Source: an uncultured Cellulophaga sp.
GTDB taxonomy: Bacteria > Bacteroidota > Bacteroidia > Flavobacteriales > Flavobacteriaceae
DNA: 64,000 bases
Direction of reading: 5' to 3'
NCBI GenBank assembly: GCA_947496695.1
Contig: CANMEI010000009.1
Span: 1-64,000, forward strand
How positions within the stretch are numbered: position 1 is the stretch's first letter; the number at the start of each line of letters is the position of its first letter. The notes under the pieces were generated by a model. The model did not search any database and was not told the DNA's origin. It saw nothing but the letters and a program-made list of their open reading frames with translations. This document shows positions 8,635-18,489 of this stretch, piece after piece. The position numbers and the translations under genes are program-made.

Positions 8635-9173
8635 ATTTTAAAGTAGGAGATAAGGTAGAAGCTTTAGATGATACTATTATTGGTGTTGTAGCGTCTATTG
8701 ATGGAACAAAAATAACGATGCACAGTGATGATGGTTTTCTATTACATTATGAGGTCTCTGAGATAATTAAATCAGGAACGGAAGATATTAGTGTTTCTAA
8801 TTTTGAAATTGCTAAAATTAAATCAGAAAAAGAAATACCTAAAAAAAGAAACAAGCCTGTTAGTAAAACGAAAGACAGAAACGCTCCCAAAATGGAGGTT
8901 GATCTTCATATTCATCATCTTATTAATTCACAAAGAGGAATGTCTAATTATGATATTTTGAACATTCAATTAGATACAGCAAAACGACAATTAGATTTTG
9001 CTATTTCTAAAAGAATACAAAAAGTAGTTTTTATTCATGGTGTAGGTGAAGGAGTCTTGAAGGAAGAACTCCGTTACCTATTTGGTAGGTATGATAATGT
9101 AAAAAGTTATGATGCTGATTATCAAAAATATGGACTAGGCGCTACAGAAGTTTATATTTATCAAAATTCTTAA
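8631..9173 (+). CDS. Smr domain protein with N-terminal DUF2027-like region
   Basis: A 180-residue cytoplasmic protein. Residues 1-60 form a small beta domain ('FKVGDKVEALDDTIIGVV') resembling the DUF2027/SH3-like region of Bacteroidota MutS2-related proteins. A Lys/Arg-rich linker leads to a C-terminal Smr domain (about 85-180) with 'VDLHIHHL' and 'FIHGVGEGVLKEELR', the LDxH and HGxG motifs associated with Smr endonuclease activity. It may act on nucleic acid or on stalled ribosomes, as other Smr proteins do, but its substrate is unknown. It is coupled to the small membrane protein upstream and overlaps the convergent lipoprotein gene by 4 bases. Confidence 0.8.
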   Translation: MNFKVGDKVEALDDTIIGVVASIDGTKITMHSDDGFLLHYEVSEIIKSGTEDISVSNFEIAKIKSEKEIPKKRNKPVSKTKDRNAPKMEVDLHIHHLINSQRGMSNYDILNIQLDTAKRQLDFAISKRIQKVVFIHGVGEGVLKEELRYLFGRYDNVKSYDADYQKYGLGATEVYIYQNS

Positions 9174-9703
9174 AGTTCACTATAAACTGTTCCAAAATCA
9201 TCAATACTTAAATCAGTAATTCTCTCTCCGTCATCAGTTTCAAAAGTAGAACTATCAATTGTAATTTCATGATCATAAGTGTCATCTTCTGTTTCTGATG
9301 CAGTAGTTACAATAGTAATTGTTGCTGTTTTAGCAACAAGTTCAGTAACTACACTAGGTGTAGCTGGTGTTAGGTCGCTACAGAAATAAGTACTGGTTAA
9401 ACTATCATCATAAATTCTATACGTTAAAGTAGTATCCGTATCTTCTGTAATTTCAAAAGATTGTTCACCTACTTCATTTTCTAAAACATCTTCGTCTAAA
9501 GTTATAATTAGTACTTGATACTCGTCATTATCATCATTTATTTTAAATAAAAGATTTGTTTCTGTGATATCTAATATATTATCATCGTCACAAGTCTCTA
9601 AATCAAACCCGTTAAAATCAATAACATCTATTGTTAAATCTCCGTCATCACAAGAAAAAAGTAATACTAAGGCCAATAATACAGTGAAACCAAATTTATT
9701 CAT
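9170..9703 (-). CDS. Acidic lipoprotein, unknown function
   Basis: A 177-residue predicted lipoprotein: a signal segment ending in 'LLFSC' with Cys18 as lipidation site, then 'DDGD'. Acidic residues after the lipidated Cys fit the export signal known for surface lipoproteins in Bacteroidota. The mature part is very rich in Asp, Glu and Thr with beta-strand periodicity and a second conserved Cys. No family was recognised. It is monocistronic and converges on the smr gene. Confidence 0.65.
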   Translation of the reverse strand: MNKFGFTVLLALVLLFSCDDGDLTIDVIDFNGFDLETCDDDNILDITETNLLFKINDDNDEYQVLIITLDEDVLENEVGEQSFEITEDTDTTLTYRIYDDSLTSTYFCSDLTPATPSVVTELVAKTATITIVTTASETEDDTYDHEITIDSSTFETDDGERITDLSIDDFGTVYSEL

Positions 9704-9841
9704 CTAAATAATTTTTGTTATAAAAATCTAATACAAAGTATATTATAAATGTATTTGTATAGATGTTCAAATTTACATGATTTAACTTCAAAATTCCTAT
9801 AGCTTTAAGTTCAATTTGTGAAAAAAATCAGTTATTTCTTT

Positions 9842-9849
9842 TAAATTTG
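9842..9849 (+). promoter_or_regulatory. -7 promoter element before the cysteine desulfurase gene
   Basis: TAAATTTG matches TAnnTTTG, with a TTTG at 9815-9818 as a -33 candidate (23-base spacer). It is 23 bases before the ATG at 9873. Confidence 0.55.
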
Positions 9850-9872
9850 CCTTTTCTATATTTATATATAAC

Positions 9873-11021
9873 ATGCAAAAAGTTTATTTAGATAATGCCG
9901 CTACAACACAAGTTAGAGCTTCTGTAATTACAAAAATGCAAGAAGCATTAGTGCATAATTACGGCAACCCGTCATCAACTCACAGTTTTGGTAGAACAGT
10001 AAAAAGTGCTATTGAAAATACTAGAAAAACTATTGCAAAACAATTGAATGCACATCCATCTGAAATAATTTTTACATCAGGAGGTACTGAAGCTGATAAC
10101 ATGATTTTAAGATGTTCAGTAAGAGATTTGGGTGTAAAAACAATAATTACCTCAAAAATAGAACATCATGCAGTTTTACATACTGTTGAAGAACTAGAAA
10201 AGGAATACGGTATTAAAGTTTTGTATGTAAATTTAGATAGTTTTGGTAATCCTGATATTGCACATTTAGAAGAATTGTTACTGCAAGGTGATAGCAAGAA
10301 ATTGGTAAGTTTAATGCATGTTAATAATGAAATAGGAAATATTATTGATATTAATGCATTTGCTAGTTTATGTAAAAATAACAATGCTTTATTTCATTCA
10401 GATACAATTCAATCACTTGGTCATTATAATATTGATGTTCAAGAAACAAAAGCAGATTTTTTAACTGCTGCTGCACATAAATTTCATGGGCCAAAAGGAA
10501 TTGGTTTTGCTTACATAAGAAGAAACACAGGTTTAAAGCCTTTAATTTTTGGTGGTCAGCAAGAACGTGGTTTTAGAGCTGGTACCGAAAGCTACCATAA
10601 TATTGTGGGTTTAGAAAAAGCTTTTGTACTCGCTTATGAAAATCTTGATAAAGAGAGTGCTTACGTTTTAGAAATGAAAAAATATTTTATTGAGAAATTA
10701 AAAAATACGTTTTCAGATGTAGCATTTAATGGTCATTCTGGTGATATTGAAAAGAGCACATATACTTTAGTAAATGCTAGATTGCCGTTTGATGAGCAAA
10801 AATCATTAATGCTTTTATTTCAATTAGATATAAAAGGTATTGCATGCTCAAAAGGTAGTGCTTGCCAATCTGGTAGTGATTTAGGATCACATGTATTGAG
10901 TCAAATATTAACACCTGAAGAAATGAAAAAACCTTCTATTCGTTTTTCATTCTCTCATTATACAACTAAAGAAGAGTTAGATTATGTAATTAATGAACTT
11001 AAATTATTTTCAGAGAACTAG
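9873..11021 (+). CDS. Cysteine desulfurase (IscS/NifS family)
   Basis: A class V PLP enzyme of 382 residues that removes sulfur from cysteine as a protein persulfide for Fe-S cluster or tRNA thiolation. It shows 'YLDNAATTQV' at the N-terminus, the PLP Lys203 in 'AAHKFHGPKG', and the mobile catalytic Cys331 in 'SKGSACQSGS', which marks group I (IscS/NifS) rather than SufS. The GGQE-R-G-R-GT segment is intact. No iscU or suf genes are adjacent. Supplying sulfur to MnmA elsewhere in the window is an inference. It converges on the following minus-strand gene with a 4-base overlap. Confidence 0.88.
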   Translation: MQKVYLDNAATTQVRASVITKMQEALVHNYGNPSSTHSFGRTVKSAIENTRKTIAKQLNAHPSEIIFTSGGTEADNMILRCSVRDLGVKTIITSKIEHHAVLHTVEELEKEYGIKVLYVNLDSFGNPDIAHLEELLLQGDSKKLVSLMHVNNEIGNIIDINAFASLCKNNNALFHSDTIQSLGHYNIDVQETKADFLTAAAHKFHGPKGIGFAYIRRNTGLKPLIFGGQQERGFRAGTESYHNIVGLEKAFVLAYENLDKESAYVLEMKKYFIEKLKNTFSDVAFNGHSGDIEKSTYTLVNARLPFDEQKSLMLLFQLDIKGIACSKGSACQSGSDLGSHVLSQILTPEEMKKPSIRFSFSHYTTKEELDYVINELKLFSEN

Positions 11022-11674
11022 TTTTGTTTCCTGTTTTTAATACGTTCAGTATCATAAGGAAACTTTTTAGTAGCAAGTTTCATCATTCTATTAATTAAAT
11101 CTTGAGTGTTTTTACCTGTTTTTTTGGTGATTTTTTTTTCGTACCTCCAAAGTAATTTACCTGAGTTGCTATCACTGATTTTAATAGCAATTCTGCCATA
11201 ATCAGCATCACCAGTAATGTAATCTAAAAAACTGAATTCTGTAGGTATACCATCTGATAGTAAAATATTTAAATCTGTCGTGCCACTAATAACACCATCA
11301 ACACCTAAAACTTTACATAATTCTTTTACACTGTAAATATCAATATTTTCATAAGTGATATTGTTTTTTGCAAGAATAGCATTGGTGTTTTTTGTATTTT
11401 GAAAATCAACTGTAAATTTCTTTTTTTTCTTATTTGGTAAAGAAAAATATTTCTCAAGAGCATCTTGCACCGCGTAACCTTCTTTTTGTTCCAATGCTTT
11501 TTTCTCAGCTTTAGAAAGTGTTTCTGTTAAATCTAAATGCGTTAAAAAAGGCAAAATAGCTAACTCTTTATGATCTTTTGATAATTTATCAAATTTTGGA
11601 CTTTCATATATATTTTTTTGAGCAAATGATAATTGGATACTCAAGAATAAGAAGATAATTACTATTTTTTTCAT
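11018..11674 (-). CDS. Secreted protein of unknown function
   Basis: A 218-residue protein with a clear signal peptide ending 'QLSFAQ' near residue 19, then a Lys-rich mature region. The C-terminal half contains 'VDGVISGTTDL' and 'GKLLWRYEKK', a pattern reminiscent of the periplasmic alpha/beta domains of GNA1162/DUF799-type lipoproteins, but the lipobox Cys is absent and the match is weak. It is the last gene of a minus-strand group following the TonB receptor after 11 bases. Confidence 0.55.
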   Translation of the reverse strand: MKKIVIIFLFLSIQLSFAQKNIYESPKFDKLSKDHKELAILPFLTHLDLTETLSKAEKKALEQKEGYAVQDALEKYFSLPNKKKKKFTVDFQNTKNTNAILAKNNITYENIDIYSVKELCKVLGVDGVISGTTDLNILLSDGIPTEFSFLDYITGDADYGRIAIKISDSNSGKLLWRYEKKITKKTGKNTQDLINRMMKLATKKFPYDTERIKNRKQN

Positions 11675-11685
11675 TTTACTGTATT

Positions 11686-14127
11686 CTAAAATCGCATTCG
11701 GACTTTAATATTTACTAATCGGCTTGTTAAATAATTAGGTACTGCAAATTGTTGTTTACTATTAATATCTCTAACCCAAGTATTAGTTATGGAGTTTTGA
11801 GTATTAAATAAATTAAAAATTTCAAAGCCTCCAGAGAGTTCTTTAAAACTATTTAACCAACTATTTTTAGGCACTTTTTTATTTTCACTTACAAAAGTAT
11901 ATGAAATTCCTAAATCTGCCCGTTTATAATCTCTTAATCTACTATTAAAAATGTACGGATCTGCATAATTTGGCGATCCACCTGGTACGCCAGTGTTGTA
12001 AACTAAGTTTAAGTACATTTTTACATCAGGAATTGTAGGAATATAGTCCTGAAATAAAATTCCAACTTTTATACGTTGATCTGTTGGTCGAGCAATATAA
12101 CCACGGTTGTTACTATTTTCTTCCGTTTTTAAAAAACCTATACTAACCCATGATTCTGTTCCGGGAACAAAAGCGCCATTCATTCGAAAATCAGCGCCAT
12201 AAGCATAAGCAATTGCATTGTTATTTGCTACATATCTAATTCTGACATCTTCAACAGTATAGGTATTTACATTTTTTAAATCTTTGTAATAAATGTCACT
12301 TGTTAATTTAAATGGGCCATCCCATAGTCTGAAGCTGTATTCATTACTTAAAACAATATGAAAAGCTTTTTGTGCTTTTACATCTGTATTTACAATACCG
12401 TTTAGATCTCTTAACTCTCTATAAAAAGGTGGTTGCTGGTAAATACCTGTTGAGACTTTAAAAAACATATCTTTATTCCAATCAGGTTTTATAGCAAATT
12501 GAGCTCTAGGACTTACAATAGTATGTGAATTTGAATCAGTATTATTATTCACATGCCAATATTGACCTCTAATACCAATGTTATAATAAATTTCATTAGT
12601 TTTCCATTGTGTTTGTTTGCTGTATTGTAGAAAAGCAATTAGTCTGTTTGTTGTTACATAGTTGGTAGCAAAAATACTTTCTAAAGCTTCAATTGGTGCT
12701 TCAAAAGGTTCTTCTGGTTCGTTGTTTATAAATATTTCACCGTTTGGGCGAACAAAATAACCAACTGAATCTAAAAATTCAGATTCACGAATTTGATCAC
12801 GAATATCTTCATAGGAATACTTTACTCCCCATTCAATAACCTTTTTATTTTTGTCATATATACCTTTGTGTTCAAGATTAAATATTAAAGCATCTAAAGT
12901 GTTTCTTGCCCTATTAAATTGAGTACCTAATTGTGTTGTATTGCTATTCTCTTGAGAAATTGGGTCAATATCACTTAATTTATATTGAGAAATTACATCA
13001 GAACGTTCTTCTTCAACTGTGTGATATAGTGTAGGTATAAGTTTTAAAACTAAATTTTCATTAACAAAGTAACTTGCTTTTAAGGCCCCTAAGCTTGTGT
13101 TGAAACTATTGTTTTCTTCGCCAGCGTAGAAAATTGAAATTGTTTTCGGGTTGTTTATTGTTCCAAAATTCGTAGTTCTAGCATTAGGTTCATTTTTGTA
13201 ATTGTTAAGTGCAATATTACCTAGAAAGCTAAGTTGGAATTTTTTAGAAAATTGATAGGTTTCATAAGTTTGAAAATCAACAATTTCAGGTTTTACTGTA
13301 GTTTGAGTTTCTTGACTGTTAATTAATAGGCTATTGTTTCGGTACCGAATTCCTGAAATAGAGCTCAGTTTTTTGTTTTTACTTAAAGCTTCAATTGTTA
13401 CGCTAGCTTGTATTAAGCTGGCATTAATTTGAACACCAAAAGAAGTTGGTTTTTTGTAATTAACATCTAGTACAGAAGATAGTTTGTCACCGTATTTAGC
13501 TTGAAATCCACCAGAGGAAAATGTTACGTTTTGTACCATATCGCTATTTACAAAACTTAAATTTTCTTGTTGTCCTGATCTTACCAAAAAAGGACGGTAA
13601 ACTTCAATTTCATTAACATAAACAAGGTTTTCATCAAAATTACCACCACGAACATTATACTGAGTACTTAATTCATTTGAAGAAGAAACGCCAGGTAATA
13701 GTTTTAAAATGTTTTCGACACCAGCATTTGCTCCTGGAATTTTTTTAATTATTTCAGGTTCAATATTTAAAATTCCTGTTGTGGTTTTTTGTCCATTTGC
13801 GGTAACAGTAATACCATCAATTTGAGTAACATCAGTTTTTAAAACAGGGTTAAATTCAAAAGTTTCATTAGTGTTTAATATAATGTTTTGTAGAATAATA
13901 TTTTTATGTCCAACATGCGAGAAAGTAATTGATACTTGTTTATCGGCAATTATTTCAAGAATGTAAAAACCATTGGTGTCTGTTGTAGTTCCGTTAGCGT
14001 TGGATCTAATATTTGTATTAGAAACAGGATTATTATAAATATCAACTACAACACCTGTAATAATAGCATTTTGTGCCATTAAAAAAGTGGGAAGTAATGA
14101 AAATAATAATAGTTTAATACATTTCAA
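11686..14127 (-). CDS. TonB-dependent outer-membrane receptor with CarboxypepD-regulatory-like domain
   Basis: An 813-residue outer-membrane receptor. It has a signal peptide (about 1-18), a carboxypeptidase-regulatory-like beta domain (about 20-105), a plug domain (from about 118, with 'NVRGGNFDENLVYVNEIEVYRPF'), and a 22-strand-type barrel ending in Phe, as expected for BAM-dependent insertion. It is not a SusC protein: no SusD partner is present and it is shorter. The substrate cannot be read from sequence. It lies 3 bases downstream of the secreted M23 peptidase gene, an arrangement suggesting joint envelope function. Confidence 0.85.
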   Translation of the reverse strand: MKCIKLLLFSLLPTFLMAQNAIITGVVVDIYNNPVSNTNIRSNANGTTTDTNGFYILEIIADKQVSITFSHVGHKNIILQNIILNTNETFEFNPVLKTDVTQIDGITVTANGQKTTTGILNIEPEIIKKIPGANAGVENILKLLPGVSSSNELSTQYNVRGGNFDENLVYVNEIEVYRPFLVRSGQQENLSFVNSDMVQNVTFSSGGFQAKYGDKLSSVLDVNYKKPTSFGVQINASLIQASVTIEALSKNKKLSSISGIRYRNNSLLINSQETQTTVKPEIVDFQTYETYQFSKKFQLSFLGNIALNNYKNEPNARTTNFGTINNPKTISIFYAGEENNSFNTSLGALKASYFVNENLVLKLIPTLYHTVEEERSDVISQYKLSDIDPISQENSNTTQLGTQFNRARNTLDALIFNLEHKGIYDKNKKVIEWGVKYSYEDIRDQIRESEFLDSVGYFVRPNGEIFINNEPEEPFEAPIEALESIFATNYVTTNRLIAFLQYSKQTQWKTNEIYYNIGIRGQYWHVNNNTDSNSHTIVSPRAQFAIKPDWNKDMFFKVSTGIYQQPPFYRELRDLNGIVNTDVKAQKAFHIVLSNEYSFRLWDGPFKLTSDIYYKDLKNVNTYTVEDVRIRYVANNNAIAYAYGADFRMNGAFVPGTESWVSIGFLKTEENSNNRGYIARPTDQRIKVGILFQDYIPTIPDVKMYLNLVYNTGVPGGSPNYADPYIFNSRLRDYKRADLGISYTFVSENKKVPKNSWLNSFKELSGGFEIFNLFNTQNSITNTWVRDINSKQQFAVPNYLTSRLVNIKVRMRF

Positions 14128-14130
14128 GTC

Positions 14131-15822
14131 TTATTTTCTAAAGAATGTGCTTTTAAAAGTAGAACTATTTCCAACATTATCAGTTACAACAACTTCTAAA
14201 TCACATTGTTTTTGGTCTAATATAATATCATCAAAATTATAGGTAATGGTGTTTTTTTTGGGTTCGTATTCCATCAAAATCCATTTTCCATTTATTGTTG
14301 CACTATAGGTGTCAATACCACTTAAATCATCAGTAATTCTCAAACTTAAATAGTTATAATTACTTAACCATTTTTTGTCTTTAAAATTCTTTGCTGTAAT
14401 TTTTGGAGCAACAGTATCTTTTGCAATCGTATAAGTGCCTAAATCTCGAGTTCTTGTAGAAAACGTATGTCCTCTTTTATAGGTAGACCTATAACTTAGG
14501 TTTAATTTGCTATCTAAACGGGCTATAAACATTTGTTTTAAATCTTCTTGGCCATATTTTTTTGTATCAAAAGTAATCGTAAATCTTTGATGAGCAGATA
14601 CAGAACTATTGTGAATAGTAACAGTATCTTTTCCTTTTTTTAAATCGATATAAAAGTTTTCATAAAAAGTGTTAGCAGGAAAATATACTTGAGCTCCATC
14701 TAAATTATAAGTATTTGGTTTTTTAGCTACTAAGTAATTATCTGTTTTTTCAATTTCATTATCAATTTTTAAAACTTCTTTTTTTCCTTCAACAGGAATT
14801 ACCACTTTAGTAATGTTGTTTTTAAAATCTTTCATTAAAATTTCAACAGTATAACTAAGTCCTTCTCTAACGTCTATTTTACCATCATTGTAAGTCTCTT
14901 TATAAATACTCATGTTATTTTTTGGCGTTTTAAATAAACGCTGAATTCGTTGTCTGTATTTACTTAAAAAAGAGTAGTCTATAAGTGTGTTGATGTATCT
15001 AGTTTCACCAAACGAGAAAGATTCAAGGTTGTAATTTGTATATGTTTTACCATTTACAATTTGTTCAACAGCATATAAACCATTTTGGTTTGCAGCCAGA
15101 TCTTGTCTGTCAAAAGAATTAATTCCGAAACCTATAGTTCCAATAGCATTAACTTTTTCTGATAAATATGAGCCATCAGCTTGTCTAGAAAATTTAAGCT
15201 CAGTTCTGCCATTACTTTGGTTTGCTTCACTATTTTCTCCTAAAGGATATACATATAATTTTGATAAAACAGGATCAGTAGCATCACGAACATCATACCC
15301 GTATAATAATGGGTTTGTTGGTTTTTCAGAAACACTACTTCTTATTTCAAAATGTAAATGAGGACCAGAAGAGCCACCAGTATTTCCTGTATATGCTAAA
15401 AGCTCACCTTTTTCAAGTTTCAATTCTCCAAAATCAGGAAAAATTTCTATTTCGTATGATTTTTTAGCATATTGTCTTTCATTAATATAAGCTTCAATTT
15501 TAGGAGAAAATTTTTGTAAATGCCCATAAACTGATGTGTAACCATTTGGGTGAGCTACATAAATAGCTTTGCCATAGCCCCAAAGTGATATTTTTATTCT
15601 TGTAACAGTTCCTTCGGCAACAGCATACGCTTTTAAACCTTCTCTTTGTTGTGTTTTAATGTCGATACCAGAATGAAAATGGTTACTTCTTAATTCACCA
15701 AAAGTACCAGCAAGAATAATAGGAATATCTAGAGGAGACCTAAAGTAATCTAGAGGATAATTTTCTTGTGCTTTTGTTGCTGTTAAACATAACAATAATA
15801 AACCAATGATGGCTGTTCTCAT
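14131..15822 (-). CDS. Secreted M23 family metallopeptidase (LytM-type)
   Basis: A 563-residue exported protein with a signal peptide (about 1-18) and an N-terminal M23 domain (about 30-175). All zinc and catalytic residues are present: His50 and Asp54 of HxxxD, and His155-x-His157 of 'PHLHFEIR'. The roughly 390-residue C-terminal part is beta-rich without a family I recognise. M23 enzymes cut peptidoglycan cross-bridges, so cell-wall remodelling is likely. It heads a minus-strand group with the TonB receptor and another secreted protein. Confidence 0.85.
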   Translation of the reverse strand: MRTAIIGLLLLCLTATKAQENYPLDYFRSPLDIPIILAGTFGELRSNHFHSGIDIKTQQREGLKAYAVAEGTVTRIKISLWGYGKAIYVAHPNGYTSVYGHLQKFSPKIEAYINERQYAKKSYEIEIFPDFGELKLEKGELLAYTGNTGGSSGPHLHFEIRSSVSEKPTNPLLYGYDVRDATDPVLSKLYVYPLGENSEANQSNGRTELKFSRQADGSYLSEKVNAIGTIGFGINSFDRQDLAANQNGLYAVEQIVNGKTYTNYNLESFSFGETRYINTLIDYSFLSKYRQRIQRLFKTPKNNMSIYKETYNDGKIDVREGLSYTVEILMKDFKNNITKVVIPVEGKKEVLKIDNEIEKTDNYLVAKKPNTYNLDGAQVYFPANTFYENFYIDLKKGKDTVTIHNSSVSAHQRFTITFDTKKYGQEDLKQMFIARLDSKLNLSYRSTYKRGHTFSTRTRDLGTYTIAKDTVAPKITAKNFKDKKWLSNYNYLSLRITDDLSGIDTYSATINGKWILMEYEPKKNTITYNFDDIILDQKQCDLEVVVTDNVGNSSTFKSTFFRK

Positions 15823-15984
15823 AATTCTAAATACTTGTAGCTACGAAAGTAATTAATAGATGTTGAAAGTTAAAAACAATAGCGGTTTAAATATTTACAC
15901 ATGTTAATATTCTCGTATTCAAAATGAAAAACATTAAAATAGAATAATATTTAAAAAAGAATTGGCAAGTCTTAATATGTGTGT

Positions 15985-15992
15985 TAACTTTG
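15985..15992 (+). promoter_or_regulatory. -7 promoter element of the coiled-coil/zapA operon
   Basis: TAACTTTG matches TAnnTTTG, with a TTG at 15962-15964 about 20 bases upstream as a -33 candidate. It precedes the ATG at 16018 by 25 bases. Confidence 0.6.
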
Positions 15993-16017
15993 TGTAAAAT
16001 GCATTTGTAGGTTGCAT

Positions 16018-16308
16018 ATGAGTGAATTAGTAGAAATAGTAGATTCTTTAGAAAATAAAGTGAGTAAGCTTTTGCATAAAATAGAAGTATTGCAAAGCGT
16101 AAACACTAGATTAGAGGATGAACTTGCCGTTTTAAAAGATGGTCAAAATGAAGCTAAGAATTCACTTTTAGTTTGGGAAGAAAAATATAATTCTTTAAAA
16201 CTAGCAAGCTCTATGCTGGGTAGTGAAACAAGTAAAACAGAAGCTAAGCTTAAAATAAATACATTAATCAGAGAGTTGGACTATTGTATAACCCAATTGT
16301 CTGAATAA
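16018..16308 (+). CDS. Coiled-coil protein upstream of zapA
   Basis: A 96-residue, almost wholly helical protein with heptad repeats (about 1-60). I use the ATG at 16018; the frame also opens at an upstream TTG two codons earlier. This small coiled-coil gene precedes zapA in many Flavobacteriaceae, and its size and heptads resemble ZapB-like division proteins, so a role in Z-ring organisation is plausible but inferred. It lies 14 bases from zapA in the same operon. Confidence 0.7.
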   Translation: MSELVEIVDSLENKVSKLLHKIEVLQSVNTRLEDELAVLKDGQNEAKNSLLVWEEKYNSLKLASSMLGSETSKTEAKLKINTLIRELDYCITQLSE

Positions 16309-16322
16309 TAGTTTACCATAGA

Positions 16323-16619
16323 ATGTCAGAAAAACTTAAAATAAAACTTTCAATTGCAGACAGGGTTTATCCTTTAACAATAGACCCAAGTCAAGAAGAA
16401 GGTTTGCGTAAAGCTGCTAAGAATATTGAGCAACTTGCGAAAAATTTTGAGCAGAATTATGCCGTAAGAGATAAACAAGATGTATTGGCAATGTGCGCTT
16501 TACAATTTGCATCAAAAATTGAGCAAAAAAGTATTGAGCAATTAGAAGATACCACGGAAGTTACCGCTAAATTAAAGGCGTTAGATGAATTGGTTACACA
16601 AAAGCTAAGTGTAAAGTAA
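16323..16619 (+). CDS. zapA: Cell division protein ZapA
   Basis: A 98-residue ZapA homologue: an N-terminal beta-hairpin domain with 'IKLSIADRVYPLTI' followed by the conserved helical 'EEGLRKAAKNIEQLAKNFE' and a C-terminal coiled coil. ZapA binds and bundles FtsZ filaments at midcell. The length is typical. The context supports the call: a coiled-coil gene upstream, then 6S RNA and rny downstream. Confidence 0.88.
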   Translation: MSEKLKIKLSIADRVYPLTIDPSQEEGLRKAAKNIEQLAKNFEQNYAVRDKQDVLAMCALQFASKIEQKSIEQLEDTTEVTAKLKALDELVTQKLSVK

Positions 16620-16650
16620 AAAATACGTTCATTAAAATAAATAAATTACT

Positions 16651-16820
16651 ACCCACATTGGTGATTATTTTTGACAAACTCAACGTTAAATTGTTTAAAA
16701 AGGGTGAGTTTAAATTGTAAAAGCAGGCCTTGTATTTAATAGGATCCTTGAGCAATTTGTTAGCCCTAAACCTGTTATTTTGGAGTTTGTACAAAACTTC
16801 GAGCCAATGTGGGTTTTTTT
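16651..16820 (+). ncRNA. ssrS: Probable 6S RNA
   Basis: The 221-base gap between zapA and rny holds a foldable RNA of about 170 bases. It has a 10-bp closing stem (CCCACATTGG near the 5' end with CCAATGTGGG at 16804-16813) followed by a T-run that would terminate it. Inside are arm stems AAACTCA/TGAGTTT and AAATTG/CAATTT around an open centre. A long rod with closed ends and a central bubble, located directly after zapA, is the known setting of the RNA-polymerase-binding 6S RNA. Identity is inferred from synteny and fold; the exact 5' end is uncertain. Confidence 0.72.
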
Positions 16821-16840
16821 ATATAAATAGTTTTTAAATT

Positions 16841-18412
16841 ATGGAAAGTTCAACAATAGGAATATTAGCGGTAATACTAGGCTTAGTAATAGGTTTTGTA
16901 ATTGCCAAGGCAATGGAAAAAGGGAAAGCCTCTAAAACCATTTTAAATGCGAAACAAGAAGCAGAGAGCCTTCTAAAGGGAGCAAAAGTAGAAGGTGAAA
17001 ATATAAAGAAAGATAAAATACTTCAAGCAAAAGAAAAGTTTTTAGAATTAAAAGCTGAGCATGAAAAAGTAATCACAAGTAAGGATAAGAAAATTGCTGA
17101 ATCAGAAAAAAGGACAAGAGATAAAGAATCTCAAGTTGGTAGTGAATTAGCAAAAAATAAAAAGTTAAGTACTCAGTTAGAAGAGAAAATAAAAGAGGCG
17201 GAGCATAGAAGTGAATTTCTAGAGAAAAAACAGTCAGAAATTGATAGGTTGCATAAAAATCAAGTGCAACAATTAGAAGTTATTTCTGGTTTGTCTGCTG
17301 ATGAGGCTAAAACACAGTTGTTAGAATCTTTAAAAGAAACTGCAAAGTCTGATGCTATGACTTACATGCAAACGACTATGGAAGAAGCTAAGCTTACTGC
17401 ACAGCAAGAAGCGAAAAAGATTATAATAAATACCATTCAACGTATAGGAACAGAAGAAGCCGTTGAAAACTGTGTGTCTGTTTTTAATTTAGAATCAGAT
17501 GATGTTAAAGGTAGAATAATCGGGCGTGAAGGTAGAAATATTAGAGCTTTAGAAGCGGCTACAGGGGTAGAAATTGTTGTTGATGATACACCTGAGGCAA
17601 TTATACTTTCTTGTTTTGATTCTGTTCGTAGAGAAGTTGCGCGTTTGTCATTGCATAAATTGGTTACTGATGGGAGAATTCACCCAGCAAGAATTGAAGA
17701 GATTGTTAAAAAAACCGAAAAACAAATTGAACAAGAAATTGTTGAAATTGGTAAGCGTACAATAATTGATTTAGGAATTCATGGGTTACACCCTGAATTA
17801 ATTAGAGCAGTTGGTAGAATGAAATACAGATCTTCATACGGACAAAACTTATTACAACACTCTAGAGAAGTTGCAAAATTATGTGGGGTTATGGCTGCTG
17901 AGCTTGGTTTAAATACCAAAATGGCTAAAAGAGCAGGTTTATTACATGATATAGGTAAAGTGCCAAATACTGAAGCAGAAATGGAAACACCACACGCTAT
18001 TTTAGGTATGCAATGGGCTGAGAAGTTTGGCGAAAAACCAGATGTATGTAATGCGATTGGTGCTCACCATGATGAAATAGAAATGAAAAATTTAATAGCG
18101 CCAATAGTACAAGTTTGTGATGCTATTAGTGGAGCTCGACCAGGTGCTCGACGTCAAGTATTAGATTCATACATTCAACGTTTAAAAGATTTAGAAGAAG
18201 TTGCATTTGGTTTTCAAGGTGTTCAAAAAGCTTATGCTATTCAAGCAGGTAGAGAGTTGCGTGTAATTGTAGAAAGTGAAAAAGTAAACGATGAAAAGGC
18301 AGCGGAATTGTCTTTTGAAATTTCTCAAAAAATTCAAACAGATATGACGTATCCAGGTCAAGTAAAAGTTACTGTAATTAGAGAGACTAGAGCTGTTAAT
18401 GTAGCGAAGTAA
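16841..18412 (+). CDS. rny: Ribonuclease Y
   Basis: A 523-residue membrane-anchored endoribonuclease that starts mRNA decay. It has an N-terminal membrane helix (about 5-23), a long charged coiled coil (about 28-200), a KH RNA-binding domain (about 210-275 with '[12 protein letters not shown]'), and an HD metal domain with His369-Asp370 in '[10 protein letters not shown]'. The length and domain order are canonical. The gene starts 20 bases after the end of the 6S RNA and is closed by a strong bidirectional terminator. Confidence 0.95.
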   Translation: MESSTIGILAVILGLVIGFVIAKAMEKGKASKTILNAKQEAESLLKGAKVEGENIKKDKILQAKEKFLELKAEHEKVITSKDKKIAESEKRTRDKESQVGSELAKNKKLSTQLEEKIKEAEHRSEFLEKKQSEIDRLHKNQVQQLEVISGLSADEAKTQLLESLKETAKSDAMTYMQTTMEEAKLTAQQEAKKIIINTIQRIGTEEAVENCVSVFNLESDDVKGRIIGREGRNIRALEAATGVEIVVDDTPEAIILSCFDSVRREVARLSLHKLVTDGRIHPARIEEIVKKTEKQIEQEIVEIGKRTIIDLGIHGLHPELIRAVGRMKYRSSYGQNLLQHSREVAKLCGVMAAELGLNTKMAKRAGLLHDIGKVPNTEAEMETPHAILGMQWAEKFGEKPDVCNAIGAHHDEIEMKNLIAPIVQVCDAISGARPGARRQVLDSYIQRLKDLEEVAFGFQGVQKAYAIQAGRELRVIVESEKVNDEKAAELSFEISQKIQTDMTYPGQVKVTVIRETRAVNVAK

Positions 18413-18430
18413 TTTTTATCATTATTACAA

Positions 18431-18474
18431 TAAACAAGAAAGCCGAACTCATTTGAGTTCGGCTTTCTTGTTTA
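18431..18474. terminator. Bidirectional intrinsic terminator between rny and the M14 peptidase
   Basis: A perfect 21-bp stem with a 2-base loop. The left arm runs 18431-18451 and the right arm 18454-18474. It serves rny on the plus strand and the peptidase gene on the minus strand. Confidence 0.9.
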
Positions 18475-18489
18475 AGTATTGTTATTAAA

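Noticed and set aside
11018-11674. Assignment to the GNA1162/DUF799 lipoprotein family
   Set aside because: The lipobox Cys is missing and the similarity is limited to short stretches, so it is left as an unknown secreted protein.
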